This document shows, in pieces, positions 50,249 to 58,673 of a DNA stretch of 64,000 nucleotides. The DNA is from CAWCGU01 sp963795195 (GTDB lineage: Bacteria > Actinomycetota > Thermoleophilia > Solirubrobacterales > 70-9), in assembly GCA_963795195.1 (NCBI GenBank), contig CAWCGU010000006.1, positions 682,001 through 746,000 of the forward strand. The letters run 5' to 3'. Position 1 is the first letter of the stretch. Every line of letters starts with the position of its first letter. The notes beneath the pieces were generated by a model. The model had not been told where the DNA came from. It was given only the letters and a program-made list of their open reading frames with translations, and ran no database searches. The translations under genes were made by a program, and so were the position numbers.

Positions 50249-52360
50249 GTCCTGGATCTCGGCTCGAAGGTCGAGGTCGTAGGGCAGCAGCTCCGGATTG
50301 TCGATCACGACATCGGCCAGCAAAGGAAGGCCGGGGGCAAGCTTCGTGTGCAGGCTGAGCGGGTCGAGGCCGAACGCGATTTCCTTTAGTCCGAAGACTC
50401 GGCCGAAGACGTAGACGTCGCTGCCGATCTGGCGCAATACGACCCCGTGCTGCCCCACCGGTGCCAGTCCGCGCTCGTCGGTGGCGCCGGGGGTCTTTGC
50501 GAGCACCTCGATCTTGTGGATGGGATTGTCGGAGCTGAAGGCAAAGCTCCGGAAGCTGGGATCGAACTCGATCGCGAACAGCTTCGGGATCTGCTCGAGC
50601 AGCAAGCTGACCTCATTCAAACCCAGAGGCAGCAGGCTGCTGCGAACCTCGGCGTTGATCGACTGAATCGCTTCGGAGGCCTCGTACGTGATCGTCCCCC
50701 CCAACAGGTCCAGACCAAGGCCCAGCAGGCTCGGCAGATCGCGGATCTCGGCTTCGAGCTCGAGCGAAGCCAGCTTCACATAGATGTCGAACGGACCGCC
50801 GGCGGACTCGACCAGGAGGCTCATCGGCGAGATCAGCGGAATCGGGCCGAGGTCCACTTCCGCCGTGCGCAACCCGAAGATGCGTGCCCCGATCGCGAAC
50901 GGCTCGGCGTCGACGTCGACGAGGCGCAAGCCGGCCCTCCCCGCCGCAGGCACGTCGCCCGGCCGCTCCGGATCAGATCCGGCGAACGCCTCGATCTGCG
51001 CGATCCGCCCGCTGCTGGAGAAGCCGAGCTGGCCGGACGCCATCTCGACCTGGGCGTCGGCGGGGAAGCCCTGCATGGCCACTCTGACAAAGCGGATACG
51101 GCCGACCAGCGGCGACGCGGCCGCAAGTTCAAGCTCGAGGCGGTCAATCCCCTTCGGATTGCCGGCAGCGTCGAACCCGCGATAGCTGATTCGCGGCTGC
51201 GTCAGGCTCAGCTCAAGCTCAAGCGCGCTCGGCAGATCGACAACGAGAACGCCCAGATCGAGCCGGGCGGAGCCGCTGCCGAGCTGGAACTGTCCGTGGA
51301 CCGGGCCAGTGACGTCGGTTGTGATGCTGGCCTGCAGCGGATCGTCGAGCGTGATCACTGCCCCGAGGCTCGTCGGCGAGTTCTGGAAATCGAGCCTCCC
51401 GGCCAGCTCGATGGCCCGATTCGACGGCGTGCCGTCGAAATTCGAGAACAGCAGCGTCGTATCGGCGGCGGGGCTGTTCTGGGTCACGGTCAGGTCGAGA
51501 GTCGGGACCCCTCCGTCGTTGAGGCTCGCGATCAACGTCACCAGATCGACCGTCCCGGTGAAGTTTCGCGGAACCGTGTTGTCGAGCTCGTCATAGCCGA
51601 ACGCGAGGCGATCCCCGGGCAGAGCGCCGTCCGTTGGATCCTCGATCACCGCCTCGACCGAGGCCGGCAGTGGCTTCTGGCCACCGACGACGGCGCCGGG
51701 CATGCGACGCACCGACATGGAAAGGCCGGGTCCCTCGCCAAGGCCCAGCGTCCCGACCAGGTCCGGCCCGGGGGTGGCATCGACGTTCAGCAGCCGCGGT
51801 ATGCCCAAGCGCGCGTTGAAAGTCCGCTTGACGAGATCGCCGTCGGGCGCCTGCCAGACGGTGTGGAACTGGAAGTTGAGGATCTCGAGGTTGCAGACGA
51901 GGAGCTCGGCGGCGGCGGCGATCTCGGCGGCCCCGGGCGTGGACGCGAGAAGTGCATGCACGCGGGTGACCGGGGGGCAGAGCAGGTCCTTGAGCACCGG
52001 AACGAACGGGCCCAGATCCACAGCGGGCGCCGCCTCCTCCTCAACCGGCGGTCCGTCATCGGGCGGCGCGGCCTGCTGCTCGGCGAGCAGTCCACCGAGG
52101 GAGTCGACCAGCTGCTCGAAAGCACCCTTGCGCCGGGGTGGCGGAGCGGGCGGGGTCAGGTTCTGCTTTACGTTCTGAATCACCGGAGCCAACGGCGCCG
52201 TCGAGCCGCCCAGCAACGCCTTGGATGGGGCAGCCGCGGCAAGCGTCACAACGCCGAGTGTCGCCGCGGCGACCAGGGTCGCCGCGAGGACGCGCCGTGT
52301 GCGAACCGCACGGTTGCGGAGGACCGCGCGCTGACCACCCTTCGTGATTCCCCTCGACAT
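48311..52360 (-). CDS. Giant secreted beta-repeat protein, N-terminal part (frameshifted 3' end)
   Basis: From the ATG at 52360 (a GTG at 52411 is also in frame) a basic leader and hydrophobic signal (VRTRRVLAATLVAAATLGVVTLAAAA) precede a Pro/Glu-rich linker, a unique region with two possible Cys pairs, and ~170-residue beta repeats of the form LPxxxDLxADLxxGTxxYxA. True coding continues to about 48635 (NAVEPIAC); the last ~100 codons to the stop at 48311 are out of frame, being Arg/Pro/Ser-rich. The downstream frame at 47833 is in the same register (difference divisible by three), so a repaired gene would encode about 3,540 residues. Probably a cell-surface protein of unknown role. Confidence 0.8.
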   Translation of the reverse strand: MSRGITKGGQRAVLRNRAVRTRRVLAATLVAAATLGVVTLAAAAPSKALLGGSTAPLAPVIQNVKQNLTPPAPPPRRKGAFEQLVDSLGGLLAEQQAAPPDDGPPVEEEAAPAVDLGPFVPVLKDLLCPPVTRVHALLASTPGAAEIAAAAELLVCNLEILNFQFHTVWQAPDGDLVKRTFNARLGIPRLLNVDATPGPDLVGTLGLGEGPGLSMSVRRMPGAVVGGQKPLPASVEAVIEDPTDGALPGDRLAFGYDELDNTVPRNFTGTVDLVTLIASLNDGGVPTLDLTVTQNSPAADTTLLFSNFDGTPSNRAIELAGRLDFQNSPTSLGAVITLDDPLQASITTDVTGPVHGQFQLGSGSARLDLGVLVVDLPSALELELSLTQPRISYRGFDAAGNPKGIDRLELELAAASPLVGRIRFVRVAMQGFPADAQVEMASGQLGFSSSGRIAQIEAFAGSDPERPGDVPAAGRAGLRLVDVDAEPFAIGARIFGLRTAEVDLGPIPLISPMSLLVESAGGPFDIYVKLASLELEAEIRDLPSLLGLGLDLLGGTITYEASEAIQSINAEVRSSLLPLGLNEVSLLLEQIPKLFAIEFDPSFRSFAFSSDNPIHKIEVLAKTPGATDERGLAPVGQHGVVLRQIGSDVYVFGRVFGLKEIAFGLDPLSLHTKLAPGLPLLADVVIDNPELLPYDLDLRAEIQDLPETIDLIADLAAGTISYSASQEIAAVDFSASSSQAFLTEPLEIARVEAALREIPAAFDLSIAGAITNATGFELALDNPIGLIEFEAASAGAAEARSALGASDGAVLRAAATSSYLFARVRGLKRIGVDQNPLALRTATASRRPFVLDAQISDPDLGLPFELDEARLEVNDLPTALELSADLAAGTVTYNAAEPIASVDADAETSAPFVAALGLNEVDARFEGVPTSFRVGLPVTGASSFGLLATGSPIELVEVSAKSATATAPPPASLPAAGVVVNSSDEGSGPVSFAFARVEGLAKLQAGLDPVSLQTVLAPGQRFELDADLDNPALLAFPLDAHASVTSLPETIDLIADLAAGTISYSASQEIAAVDFSASSSQAFLTEPLEIARVEAALREIPAAFDLSIAGAITNATGFELALDNPIGLIEFEAASAGAAEARSALGASDGAVLRAAATSSYLFARVRGLKRIGVDQNPLALRTATASRRPFVLDAQISDPDLGLPFELDEARLEVNDLPTALELSADLAAGTVTYNAVEPIACVTPRLRPRRPSSPRSASTRSTPALRACPPRSGSGCPAPAPRASACSPPARRSSWSRFPRKAPPPPRRRPSPCPTPVSSSTQATQGSEPKSLRLRPRRRARQARGRP

Positions 52361-52545
52361 CTCGCTGCGAGCATCCCAACGGCGGACGTGCTTCGCATCG
52401 GGGACCCTCACCTAAGTTGTCTCGTGCCTCCCCTAGCCCGATCACCTAGGGTGGCTCGAGTACGGCCGAGCCTGAGGCTGTGGTTGAGGTTGAGGGAGCC
52501 GCGGTTTCGGCGCGGGCCCTGGGCGGAGCTGCGCCGCTGGTGGGA

Positions 52546-53163
52546 TCACCGCGTCGGCGCGATCTCCACCAGCCCCTCCATCAATTGGATCGCCGCCGAT
52601 CGGGAGAGCCCCTGCGTCAGCACCAGCGAGCGCCAGGTTTCAAAGGAGACCGCGTGCGCGATCGCCGCCTTGACCCGGCGCGAGGAGGCTCCCTTTTCGG
52701 CGCGCCCTGCGAGCAGCGCTTCAACCGCACCCTCGAACCAGGAGCCGAACTCCCTCATCGCGGGCTGCAGCGGGGGAACGAAGGCGACATCACGGGTCGT
52801 CTTCCCGACCATGTACTCGTTTCGCGCGTACCAGTCGTAGAGCTCAATCAGCGCCGTGCGAAGTCGCTGATCCGGGTCCCCCACCTGCGCCCACGCGTCC
52901 ACGTCCGGCAACGCGTTCTGGCCGAGCCAATGCGAGGAGCAAGCTGCGTACAGCGCCTCCTCGTCGGGAAAGTGGCGGTAGACCGTGGCCCGCTGCACAC
53001 CCGCGCGCTCGGCCACGGCGCTGATCGTGGTCATTGCCGGGCCGACCGACCCGTGCAGATCGACCGCCGCCTCGGTGATGCGCAGCCTGGTCTGATCCTC
53101 GAGCTCGGCGCGGCGCCGCTTGCGATAGGGACGTGTGCCGGGGATATGACTTTGATCGGACAT
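52546..53163 (-). CDS. TetR-family transcriptional regulator
   Basis: A 205-residue repressor with the TetR helix-turn-helix at about residues 25-72 (RITEAAVDLHGSVGPAMTTISAVAERAGVQRATVYRHFPDEEALYAAC) and an all-helical ligand domain. It is divergent from a cupin gene, and the 79-bp gap contains three copies of an 11-bp half site (TGTTCGATGAA or TGTTCAATGAA) in two orientations, the probable operators. The ligand is unknown. Confidence 0.93.
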   Translation of the reverse strand: MSDQSHIPGTRPYRKRRRAELEDQTRLRITEAAVDLHGSVGPAMTTISAVAERAGVQRATVYRHFPDEEALYAACSSHWLGQNALPDVDAWAQVGDPDQRLRTALIELYDWYARNEYMVGKTTRDVAFVPPLQPAMREFGSWFEGAVEALLAGRAEKGASSRRVKAAIAHAVSFETWRSLVLTQGLSRSAAIQLMEGLVEIAPTR

Positions 53164-53166
53164 GGC

Positions 53167-53232
53167 TGTTCGATGAAGTTTGACAGGTTTCCAGCGTCAT
53201 GCTAGGTTCATCGAACACTACTGTTCAATGAA
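53167..53232. promoter_or_regulatory. TetR operators in the tetR-cupin divergent promoter
   Basis: TGTTCGATGAA (53167-53177) is the exact reverse complement of TTCATCGAACA (53207-53217). The latter forms a second, tight palindrome with TGTTCAATGAA (53222-53232) across CTAC, with one mismatch. The outer site abuts the tetR start and the inner one lies 10 bp before the cupin ATG, so one repressor could close both promoters. Confidence 0.7.
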
Positions 53233-53242
53233 AGGACCAATC

Positions 53243-53806
53243 ATGTCTTCCGTTCCAGTCGAAGCGAGACTGCAACGTTTCGACGCCTCACAGGGGCCAC
53301 GCAAGCTCGGCCCGGATGACGGGCACTATGCCGAGCTGGGGGGCTGCGACGCCAGATTCCTGATCTGGAGCGAGGAGTCAGGGGGCGGATTCTCGCTGCT
53401 CGAGCACCCGATCCCCCCGCGTTCGCTGTGCGCGCCGCTGCACCGTCACGACGGCGTCGACGAGTACTCGTTCGTGCTCGAGGGAACGATGGGTGCGCTG
53501 CTCGGCGATGAGGTCGTCTACGTGAACGCCGGTGAACTGGCGTTCAAGCCGCGCAACCAATGGCACACGTTCTGGAACGCGGGCGATCAGCCCTGTCGCG
53601 TACTGGAGGTGATCTCACCCGGCGGCTTCGAGCATTTCTTCCGCGAGTGGGACGCAGGCACCAAGGACGGCACCCTCAACCCAGAGGAACTCGGCGAGCG
53701 TTACGGGATCGAGTTCGACCTGGAGAGCGTGCCGCGCCTTTGCGCTGAGCACGGCCTCGTGCATCCGATGCTGGAAGCCGAAGCGGCCTCGAACGGGCGA
53801 CGGTAA
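53243..53806 (+). CDS. Cupin-domain protein
   Basis: A 187-residue protein from the ATG at 53243 (AAAGGA six bases upstream). Cupin motif 1 is PLHRHDGVDEYSFVLEGTMG and motif 2 is GELAFKPRNQWHTFWNAG; the His and Glu could bind a metal. C-terminal ~60 residues are helical (EHFFREWDAGTKDG). Small cupins of this sort act as dioxygenases, isomerases or binding proteins; none can be chosen here. Controlled, in all likelihood, by the divergent TetR protein. Confidence 0.85.
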   Translation: MSSVPVEARLQRFDASQGPRKLGPDDGHYAELGGCDARFLIWSEESGGGFSLLEHPIPPRSLCAPLHRHDGVDEYSFVLEGTMGALLGDEVVYVNAGELAFKPRNQWHTFWNAGDQPCRVLEVISPGGFEHFFREWDAGTKDGTLNPEELGERYGIEFDLESVPRLCAEHGLVHPMLEAEAASNGRR

Positions 53807-53840
53807 CGCGCCCAGCCAGTCGCTGGGGGGTTGGTACGAG

Positions 53841-53864
53841 GGCGGGCGCCCCAGGGCGCCCGCC
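53841..53864. terminator. Bidirectional hairpin between cupin gene and pckG
   Basis: GGCGGGCGCC and GGCGCCCGCC form a perfect 10-bp stem with loop CCAG, followed by GTTCGTTCGTG. It lies between two convergent stop codons (53806 and 53885), the expected place for a shared terminator. Confidence 0.7.
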
Positions 53865-53884
53865 GTTCGTTCGTGAAGCTGCTC

Positions 53885-55711
53885 TCAGCCCAGGCGGCTC
53901 TTGAGCGCTTCGAGCTGTGCCCGGATCTCGCCCGGCAGGCGGTCACCGAAGCGGTCGAGGTGCTCCTCGACCTGCGGGAGCTGCTCGGCGACGAGACGCT
54001 CGTCGACCGTGATCAGATCGCGCAGCTGCTCGTCGGTCAGGTCCAGGTTGGAGCGGTCGATTCCCTCCATCGTCGGCACAAACCCGATCGGGGTCTCGAG
54101 CGTCTCACCCTCGCCGCGGCAGCGGGAGTAGATCCAGGCGAGCACGCGGACGTTCTCACCGAAACCGGGCCAGATGAACCTGCCGTCGGCGTCCTTGCGG
54201 AACCAGTTGACGACGAAGATCTTCGGCAGCTTCGCGTCCTTGTGCTCGCGGCCGATCTTCAGCCAGTGGCTGAAGTAATCGGCCATGTTGTAGCCGCAGA
54301 ACGGCAGCATCGCCATCGGGTCGAAGCGCAGCCTGCCGACCTCGCCCGCGGCCGCGGCCGTGGTCTCAACCGACATCGTCGAGGCCAGGAAGACGCCATG
54401 ATCCCAGTCGAAGGCCTCAGAGACCAGCGGCACCGTCGTGGCCCGGCGACCGCCGAAGAGGAAGGCGTCGATCGGCACGCCGGCGGGGTCCTCCCACTCG
54501 GGCGCGATCGAAGGGCACTGCGCCGCCGGCGTCGTGAAGCGCGCGTTCGGGTGCGCTGCAGGAGTCTCGGAATCCGGGGTCCAGTCGTTGCCGTGCCAGT
54601 CGACGGCGGTGTCCGGCGGCTGCTCGGTCATGCCCTCCCACCAGACGTCGCGGTCACGGGTGACCGCGACGTTGGTGAAGATCGTGCCGCGATCGATGGT
54701 GTCCATCGCGTTGGGGTTGGTCTTGTAGCCGGTGCCGGGGGCGACGCCGAAGAAGCCGGCCTCGGGGTTGACCGCATAGAGGCGGCCGTCCTCGCCGAAC
54801 TTCATCCAGGCGATGTCGTCTCCGATCGTCTCGGCGGTCCAGCCCTCCATCGTCGGGATCAGCATCGCCAGGTTGGTCTTGCCCGATGCCGACGGGAACG
54901 CTGCCGCCATGTAGCGGGTCTCGCCCTCGGGCGAGGTCAGCTTGATGATCAGCATGTGCTCGGCGAGCCAGCCCTCGTCGCGGGCCATCACCGAGGCGAT
55001 GCGCAGCGCGAAGCACTTCTTGCCGAGCAGCGCGTTGCCTCCGTAGCCTGAGCCGTAGGACCAGATCTCGCGGCTCTCCGGATAGTGGACGATGTACTTG
55101 TTCTCGGCGTTGCAGGGCCAGGCGACGTCCTTCTCCCCCTCCGCGAGGGGGGCGCCCAGCGAGTGCACGCAGGGAACAAACTTGCCATGTCGGCCGAGTA
55201 CGTCAAGCGCGCCCTGGCCCATGCGAGTCATGATCCGCATCGAGACGACGACGTACGGGGAGTCGGTCAGCTGCACGCCGATGTGGGCGATCGGCGAGCC
55301 CAGCGGGCCCATCGAGAAGGGCACGACATACATCGTGCGCCCCTGCATCGAGCCCTTGAAGAGTCCCTTTAGCTTCGTCCGCATCTCGCCGGGATCGGTC
55401 CAGTTGTTGGTCGGGCCCGCGTCCTCCTCGCGCGCTGAGCAGATGAAGGTGCGGTCCTCGACGCGCGCGACATCGCCGGGATCGGAGCGGCAGATGTAGG
55501 AATTCGGGCGCTTGGCGTCCGAGAGAGTCTTGAAGGTGCCCGCGTCGACGAGCTCGCGGCAGATCCGCTCGTACTCCTCGGCCGAACCGTCGCACCAGTG
55601 GATGGATGCCGGCTGGGTCAGTTCGGCGATCTCCTCCACCCAGGAGATCAGGTCGGTGTTCTTGGTGGGCAGATCGGCCGAAGCGATGGCCGCGTCGATA
55701 GCTTCACGCAA
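53885..55711 (-). CDS. pckG: Phosphoenolpyruvate carboxykinase (GTP)
   Basis: A 608-residue GTP-type PEPCK that converts oxaloacetate and GTP to phosphoenolpyruvate, the first committed step of gluconeogenesis. The kinase P-loop AFPSASGKTN is at 271-280 (Lys278); the mobile-lid/catalytic Cys region is FPSAS..., with RTMYVVPFSMGPLGSP, YGSGYGGNALLGKKCFALRIAS and FFGVAPGTGYKTNPNAM also diagnostic. Length matches the family. TTG start at 55711 behind AAGGAG at long spacing; an in-frame TGA just upstream rules out extension. With the ethylmalonyl-CoA enzymes it would allow growth on C2 or fatty-acid carbon. Confidence 0.95.
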   Translation of the reverse strand: MREAIDAAIASADLPTKNTDLISWVEEIAELTQPASIHWCDGSAEEYERICRELVDAGTFKTLSDAKRPNSYICRSDPGDVARVEDRTFICSAREEDAGPTNNWTDPGEMRTKLKGLFKGSMQGRTMYVVPFSMGPLGSPIAHIGVQLTDSPYVVVSMRIMTRMGQGALDVLGRHGKFVPCVHSLGAPLAEGEKDVAWPCNAENKYIVHYPESREIWSYGSGYGGNALLGKKCFALRIASVMARDEGWLAEHMLIIKLTSPEGETRYMAAAFPSASGKTNLAMLIPTMEGWTAETIGDDIAWMKFGEDGRLYAVNPEAGFFGVAPGTGYKTNPNAMDTIDRGTIFTNVAVTRDRDVWWEGMTEQPPDTAVDWHGNDWTPDSETPAAHPNARFTTPAAQCPSIAPEWEDPAGVPIDAFLFGGRRATTVPLVSEAFDWDHGVFLASTMSVETTAAAAGEVGRLRFDPMAMLPFCGYNMADYFSHWLKIGREHKDAKLPKIFVVNWFRKDADGRFIWPGFGENVRVLAWIYSRCRGEGETLETPIGFVPTMEGIDRSNLDLTDEQLRDLITVDERLVAEQLPQVEEHLDRFGDRLPGEIRAQLEALKSRLG

Positions 55712-55914
55712 TTGAGGTCAGGGCTCCTTCTTCTGGGCAATTCTTGGCAACGGCGAGATCGATCTTGTCGCAGGCCCTCCCCACGAAACGCCACTTGGCC
55801 CTGCGATGACCGGCGGAAAGCATAGTCGCGTTGCGAGGATGTGACACCCGGTTCGCACGGTGGGCCCCTACCCGCCTGACAATGAATTCATCACAAATTG
55901 CGGATACAACACGC

Positions 55915-55960
55915 CCAAAGGACGGTGGGGCTCAACACCAAAGGACGGTGGGCCTCAACA
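55915..55960. repeat. Tandem duplication of 23 bp at the end of the RTX gene
   Basis: Two adjacent 23-bp copies (55915-55937 and 55938-55960; core CAAAGGACGGTGGG...CTCAACA) differ at one base. The inner copy holds the RTX gene stop codon. Confidence 0.8.
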
Positions 55961-57340
55961 GCTTTTCGGGGCCGGGTCCAAGTCGTCGACCCGGGCCCTC
56001 GCATCGTCGCCCGGCCCGCAGTTGATTCGCCGGTCCCTCTCCCCGTCCCTCGCCAGCAGCTTGTCCGGGCCGCCGTAGCCCTTGAACACGTCGGCGCCGG
56101 GACCCCCCACGAGGGTGTCCGCCTCCTGGCCACCGCTCAGCGAATCATCGCCCTCCCCTCCGTCGATGCGCGCATCAACCTGTCCGCCGCTTCCGTTTCC
56201 GTCTACGAAAAGCTCGTCGTCGCCGCGGAGCCCTCGGATCTGAGCGTGGCCACTCTGGTAGAGCCCCAGCTCGTTGTCGGCGCTGTTCCCGATCAACACG
56301 CCGGAGTCCGCGCGAACGTTCTCGACAGCCGTGTAGCTGTCGGTTCCCTGGGTGCCCACGTCCTGGCCCGCTGTCTCGCGGAGGTCGATCGCGACGGGGT
56401 TGCTTTGCTTGCGCTTCGCGGAGACGACGATCACGACGTCGCTGCCGGGCCCGGCGTCGACGACGTCGTCACCGGGCCCCGGTCCGATGAAGTCGACGCC
56501 CGTTCCGGTGAGAATCGTGTCGTTCCCGCCGCTTGCCTCGACGTTGTCCGCGCCCCCGCCGGTCGAGATCGAGTCGTCCTGCGGCCCCGGCAGGATCGCG
56601 TCCTTGCCGCCGCCCGCTTCAACCGTTGCCGGCCCGAGCCCGGCGCGGAACTCGTCTGCGCGGTTACTGCCGGCGAACGCCGTGGCGCCGGGGTAGTCGC
56701 TGAACTGCGGGTGCTCGATCTTGCAGCAGAGGTAGCTGCCGGCGATGAAGATCCCTCCGCTGGGTGGGCTTGCGTAAGCAAGCAGGAGCGGAACCTGAGC
56801 GAACAGCAGATCGAGATCGTCGGCCTTGCCAAGCTCGGTGGACCCGTTCCAGGTCACACCGGTGACTCGGCGGTCTCGCTCGACGCCGGCTTCGACAACG
56901 ACATCGTCATCGCCGGCGGGCGGCCCGAGCAGCGTCACCTGCTGCGCTCGCTCGCCGCTGATCTGCACCTCGATCTCCGGCGCTCCGGTCTCCCCAGAGG
57001 TGGTTCGCCCGGGACTCAGCGGTGTTACGGAGATGTCGGCCGACGCAGTCAGCGTCACCTCCACGAAGTCTGTATTCGTTGCCGTTGGGACATGCTCACC
57101 GCACGGGATCGAGACGGACTCCGATGCGACCTCGATCGCACCGCTCGAGGCCTGAGCGACGCTTCCGCCCGCCGCATCGAAACTGACCGTGAGCGTGCCG
57201 GTGTCCGGGTTGAAGCTGCACTGTCCGGCGGCGCTCGCCGTGCTCGATCCGGTGATCACTGAGATCGCCACGAGCGTCACGGTCGCCGCTCCCAGCAATC
57301 CCGACCTGACTCGCCCTTCCCGATCCCAGCCTCGATCCAC
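55955..57340 (-). CDS. Secreted RTX (hemolysin-type calcium-binding repeat) protein
   Basis: A 461-residue protein with signal peptide (about 12-38), a beta-rich N-terminal half with Cys pairs (QCSFNPD, SIPCGEH, LCCKIEH) and a C-terminal half of nonapeptide RTX repeats (GGxGxDxxx type: GGGADNVEASGGNDTI, GGEGDDSLSGGQEADTLVGGPGADVF). These bind Ca2+ and fold as a beta roll. It ends ARDGERDRRINCGPGDDARARVDDLD, a closing sequence seen in related actinobacterial surface proteins. No protease or lipase domain is attached, and no type I exporter is nearby; the Sec signal suggests a surface protein. Confidence 0.87.
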   Translation of the reverse strand: MDRGWDREGRVRSGLLGAATVTLVAISVITGSSTASAAGQCSFNPDTGTLTVSFDAAGGSVAQASSGAIEVASESVSIPCGEHVPTATNTDFVEVTLTASADISVTPLSPGRTTSGETGAPEIEVQISGERAQQVTLLGPPAGDDDVVVEAGVERDRRVTGVTWNGSTELGKADDLDLLFAQVPLLLAYASPPSGGIFIAGSYLCCKIEHPQFSDYPGATAFAGSNRADEFRAGLGPATVEAGGGKDAILPGPQDDSISTGGGADNVEASGGNDTILTGTGVDFIGPGPGDDVVDAGPGSDVVIVVSAKRKQSNPVAIDLRETAGQDVGTQGTDSYTAVENVRADSGVLIGNSADNELGLYQSGHAQIRGLRGDDELFVDGNGSGGQVDARIDGGEGDDSLSGGQEADTLVGGPGADVFKGYGGPDKLLARDGERDRRINCGPGDDARARVDDLDPAPKSC

Positions 57341-57401
57341 GGCGAAAAGCTACCCCAGCACCGACCTGGGACTCGCGATTCACTAGATTCCTCGCCCGCT
57401 C

Positions 57402-58673
57402 ATGCGCTTTTACGAGTACGAAGCACGCCGGTTCGTCGAGGCCGTCGGCATCCCGGTCACCGACTACGGCTTCTGCACCAGCGCCGCCGAGGCGCGTGCG
57501 GCCGCGGAGCGGATCGGCAAGCCGACGGTGATCAAGTCGCAGGTGCTGACCGGCGGTCGCATGAAGGCCGGCGGCGTCAAGTTCGCCGACACGCCCGAGG
57601 AGGCCGAGACCCACGCGGCCGAGATCCTCGAACTCAAGATCGGCGGCCACATGCCGGTCGGCGTCCTCGTCGATCCCAAGGCGGAGATCGAGCAGGAGTA
57701 CTACGCCGCAGTGCTCTGGGACGGGCGTGCGAAGCGACCGATGATGCTCTTCTCCGACATGGGCGGCATCGACATCGAGCAGGTCGCCGAAGAGCACCCC
57801 GACCACGTCGGCCGCGGCCACCTCTCCAACCTCCACCCCATCCAGGACTTCCAGGCCAAGGAGACCGTCGCCCGCTGCGGGATGACGGGCTCTGAGCTCA
57901 ACCGCGCAAGCGCGGTGCTCGCCCGCCTCGCCCGCCTGCAGCGCGACTACGACATGACTTTGGCGGAGATCAACCCGCTGGCCCGCCTCTCCGACGGCTC
58001 CTTCGTCGCGCTGGACGCCCACATGGAGATGGAGGACGAGGCCGTCGGCCGCAACGCCAAGAGGCTGGCCGCGCTCGAGATTCCCTCCGACGAGCCGCGC
58101 GAGCTTTATGAGCCCTCCGAGTTCGAGCGCAACGTCAAGGCGATCGACGCCGCCGATCACCGCGGCGTCATCCAGGGCAAGGATCACGGCTTCAAGGGCG
58201 ACCTCGGCCTCGTGATCGGCGCCGGCGGCGGCTCGCTGACACTGACCGATGCGGTCCGATCGCAGGGTGGCAAGCCCGCCAACTACGCCGAGATCGGCGG
58301 TAACCCGTCCGTCGCCAAGTCCAAGGGCCTGGCGATGGAGGTGCTGCGCAAGGACGGCGTCGAGAAGATCGCAGTGATGATGTCGATCGTCTCCAACACC
58401 CGCGTCGACATCGTCGCTCGCGGAGTCATCAAGGCCTGCCTCGAACTCGGCAAGGACCCCGGCGAGACGATCGCGGTCTTTCGTATCCCCGGCGCCTGGG
58501 AGGACGAGGGCGCGAAGATCCTGTCGAAGTACGGCATCGAATTTCGCGACCGCGGCACCTCGATGTGGGAGGCCGCCGGCGAAGCCGTCGCCAAGATCCA
58601 GGGCACCACCGACCCGGGGTCTGACCCCCAGCGGGGGTCTGACTCCTCAAGCGCAACGGAGGCGTCCGCCTGA
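57402..58673 (+). CDS. sucC: Succinate-CoA ligase, beta subunit
   Basis: A 423-residue ATP-grasp subunit of succinyl-CoA synthetase: MRFYEYEARRFVEAVGIPV, KSQVLTGGRMKAGGVKF, LAEINPLARLSDGSFVALDA and GAGGGSLTLTDAVRSQGGKPANYAEIGGNPS. It forms the nucleotide- and succinate-binding half of the TCA-cycle enzyme. The last ~22 residues (TTDPGSDPQRGSDSSSATEASA) are an extension encoded by two GGGGTCTGACCCC-like palindromes, apparently a mobile repeat that has entered the 3' end. The stop overlaps the sucD start (TGATG). Confidence 0.92.
   Translation: MRFYEYEARRFVEAVGIPVTDYGFCTSAAEARAAAERIGKPTVIKSQVLTGGRMKAGGVKFADTPEEAETHAAEILELKIGGHMPVGVLVDPKAEIEQEYYAAVLWDGRAKRPMMLFSDMGGIDIEQVAEEHPDHVGRGHLSNLHPIQDFQAKETVARCGMTGSELNRASAVLARLARLQRDYDMTLAEINPLARLSDGSFVALDAHMEMEDEAVGRNAKRLAALEIPSDEPRELYEPSEFERNVKAIDAADHRGVIQGKDHGFKGDLGLVIGAGGGSLTLTDAVRSQGGKPANYAEIGGNPSVAKSKGLAMEVLRKDGVEKIAVMMSIVSNTRVDIVARGVIKACLELGKDPGETIAVFRIPGAWEDEGAKILSKYGIEFRDRGTSMWEAAGEAVAKIQGTTDPGSDPQRGSDSSSATEASA
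58616..58646. repeat. Two REP-like palindromes inside the sucC 3' end
   Basis: GGGGTCTGACCCC (58616-58628) and GGGGTCTGACTCC (58634-58646); the same palindrome recurs at 60914-60926. The short high-identity palindromes resemble dispersed REP-type elements. Confidence 0.6.

Noticed and set aside
50447..52840. A 797-codon plus-strand frame over the giant gene N-terminus and tetR
   Set aside because: It spans two real minus-strand genes and their promoter region and contains no recognisable domain.
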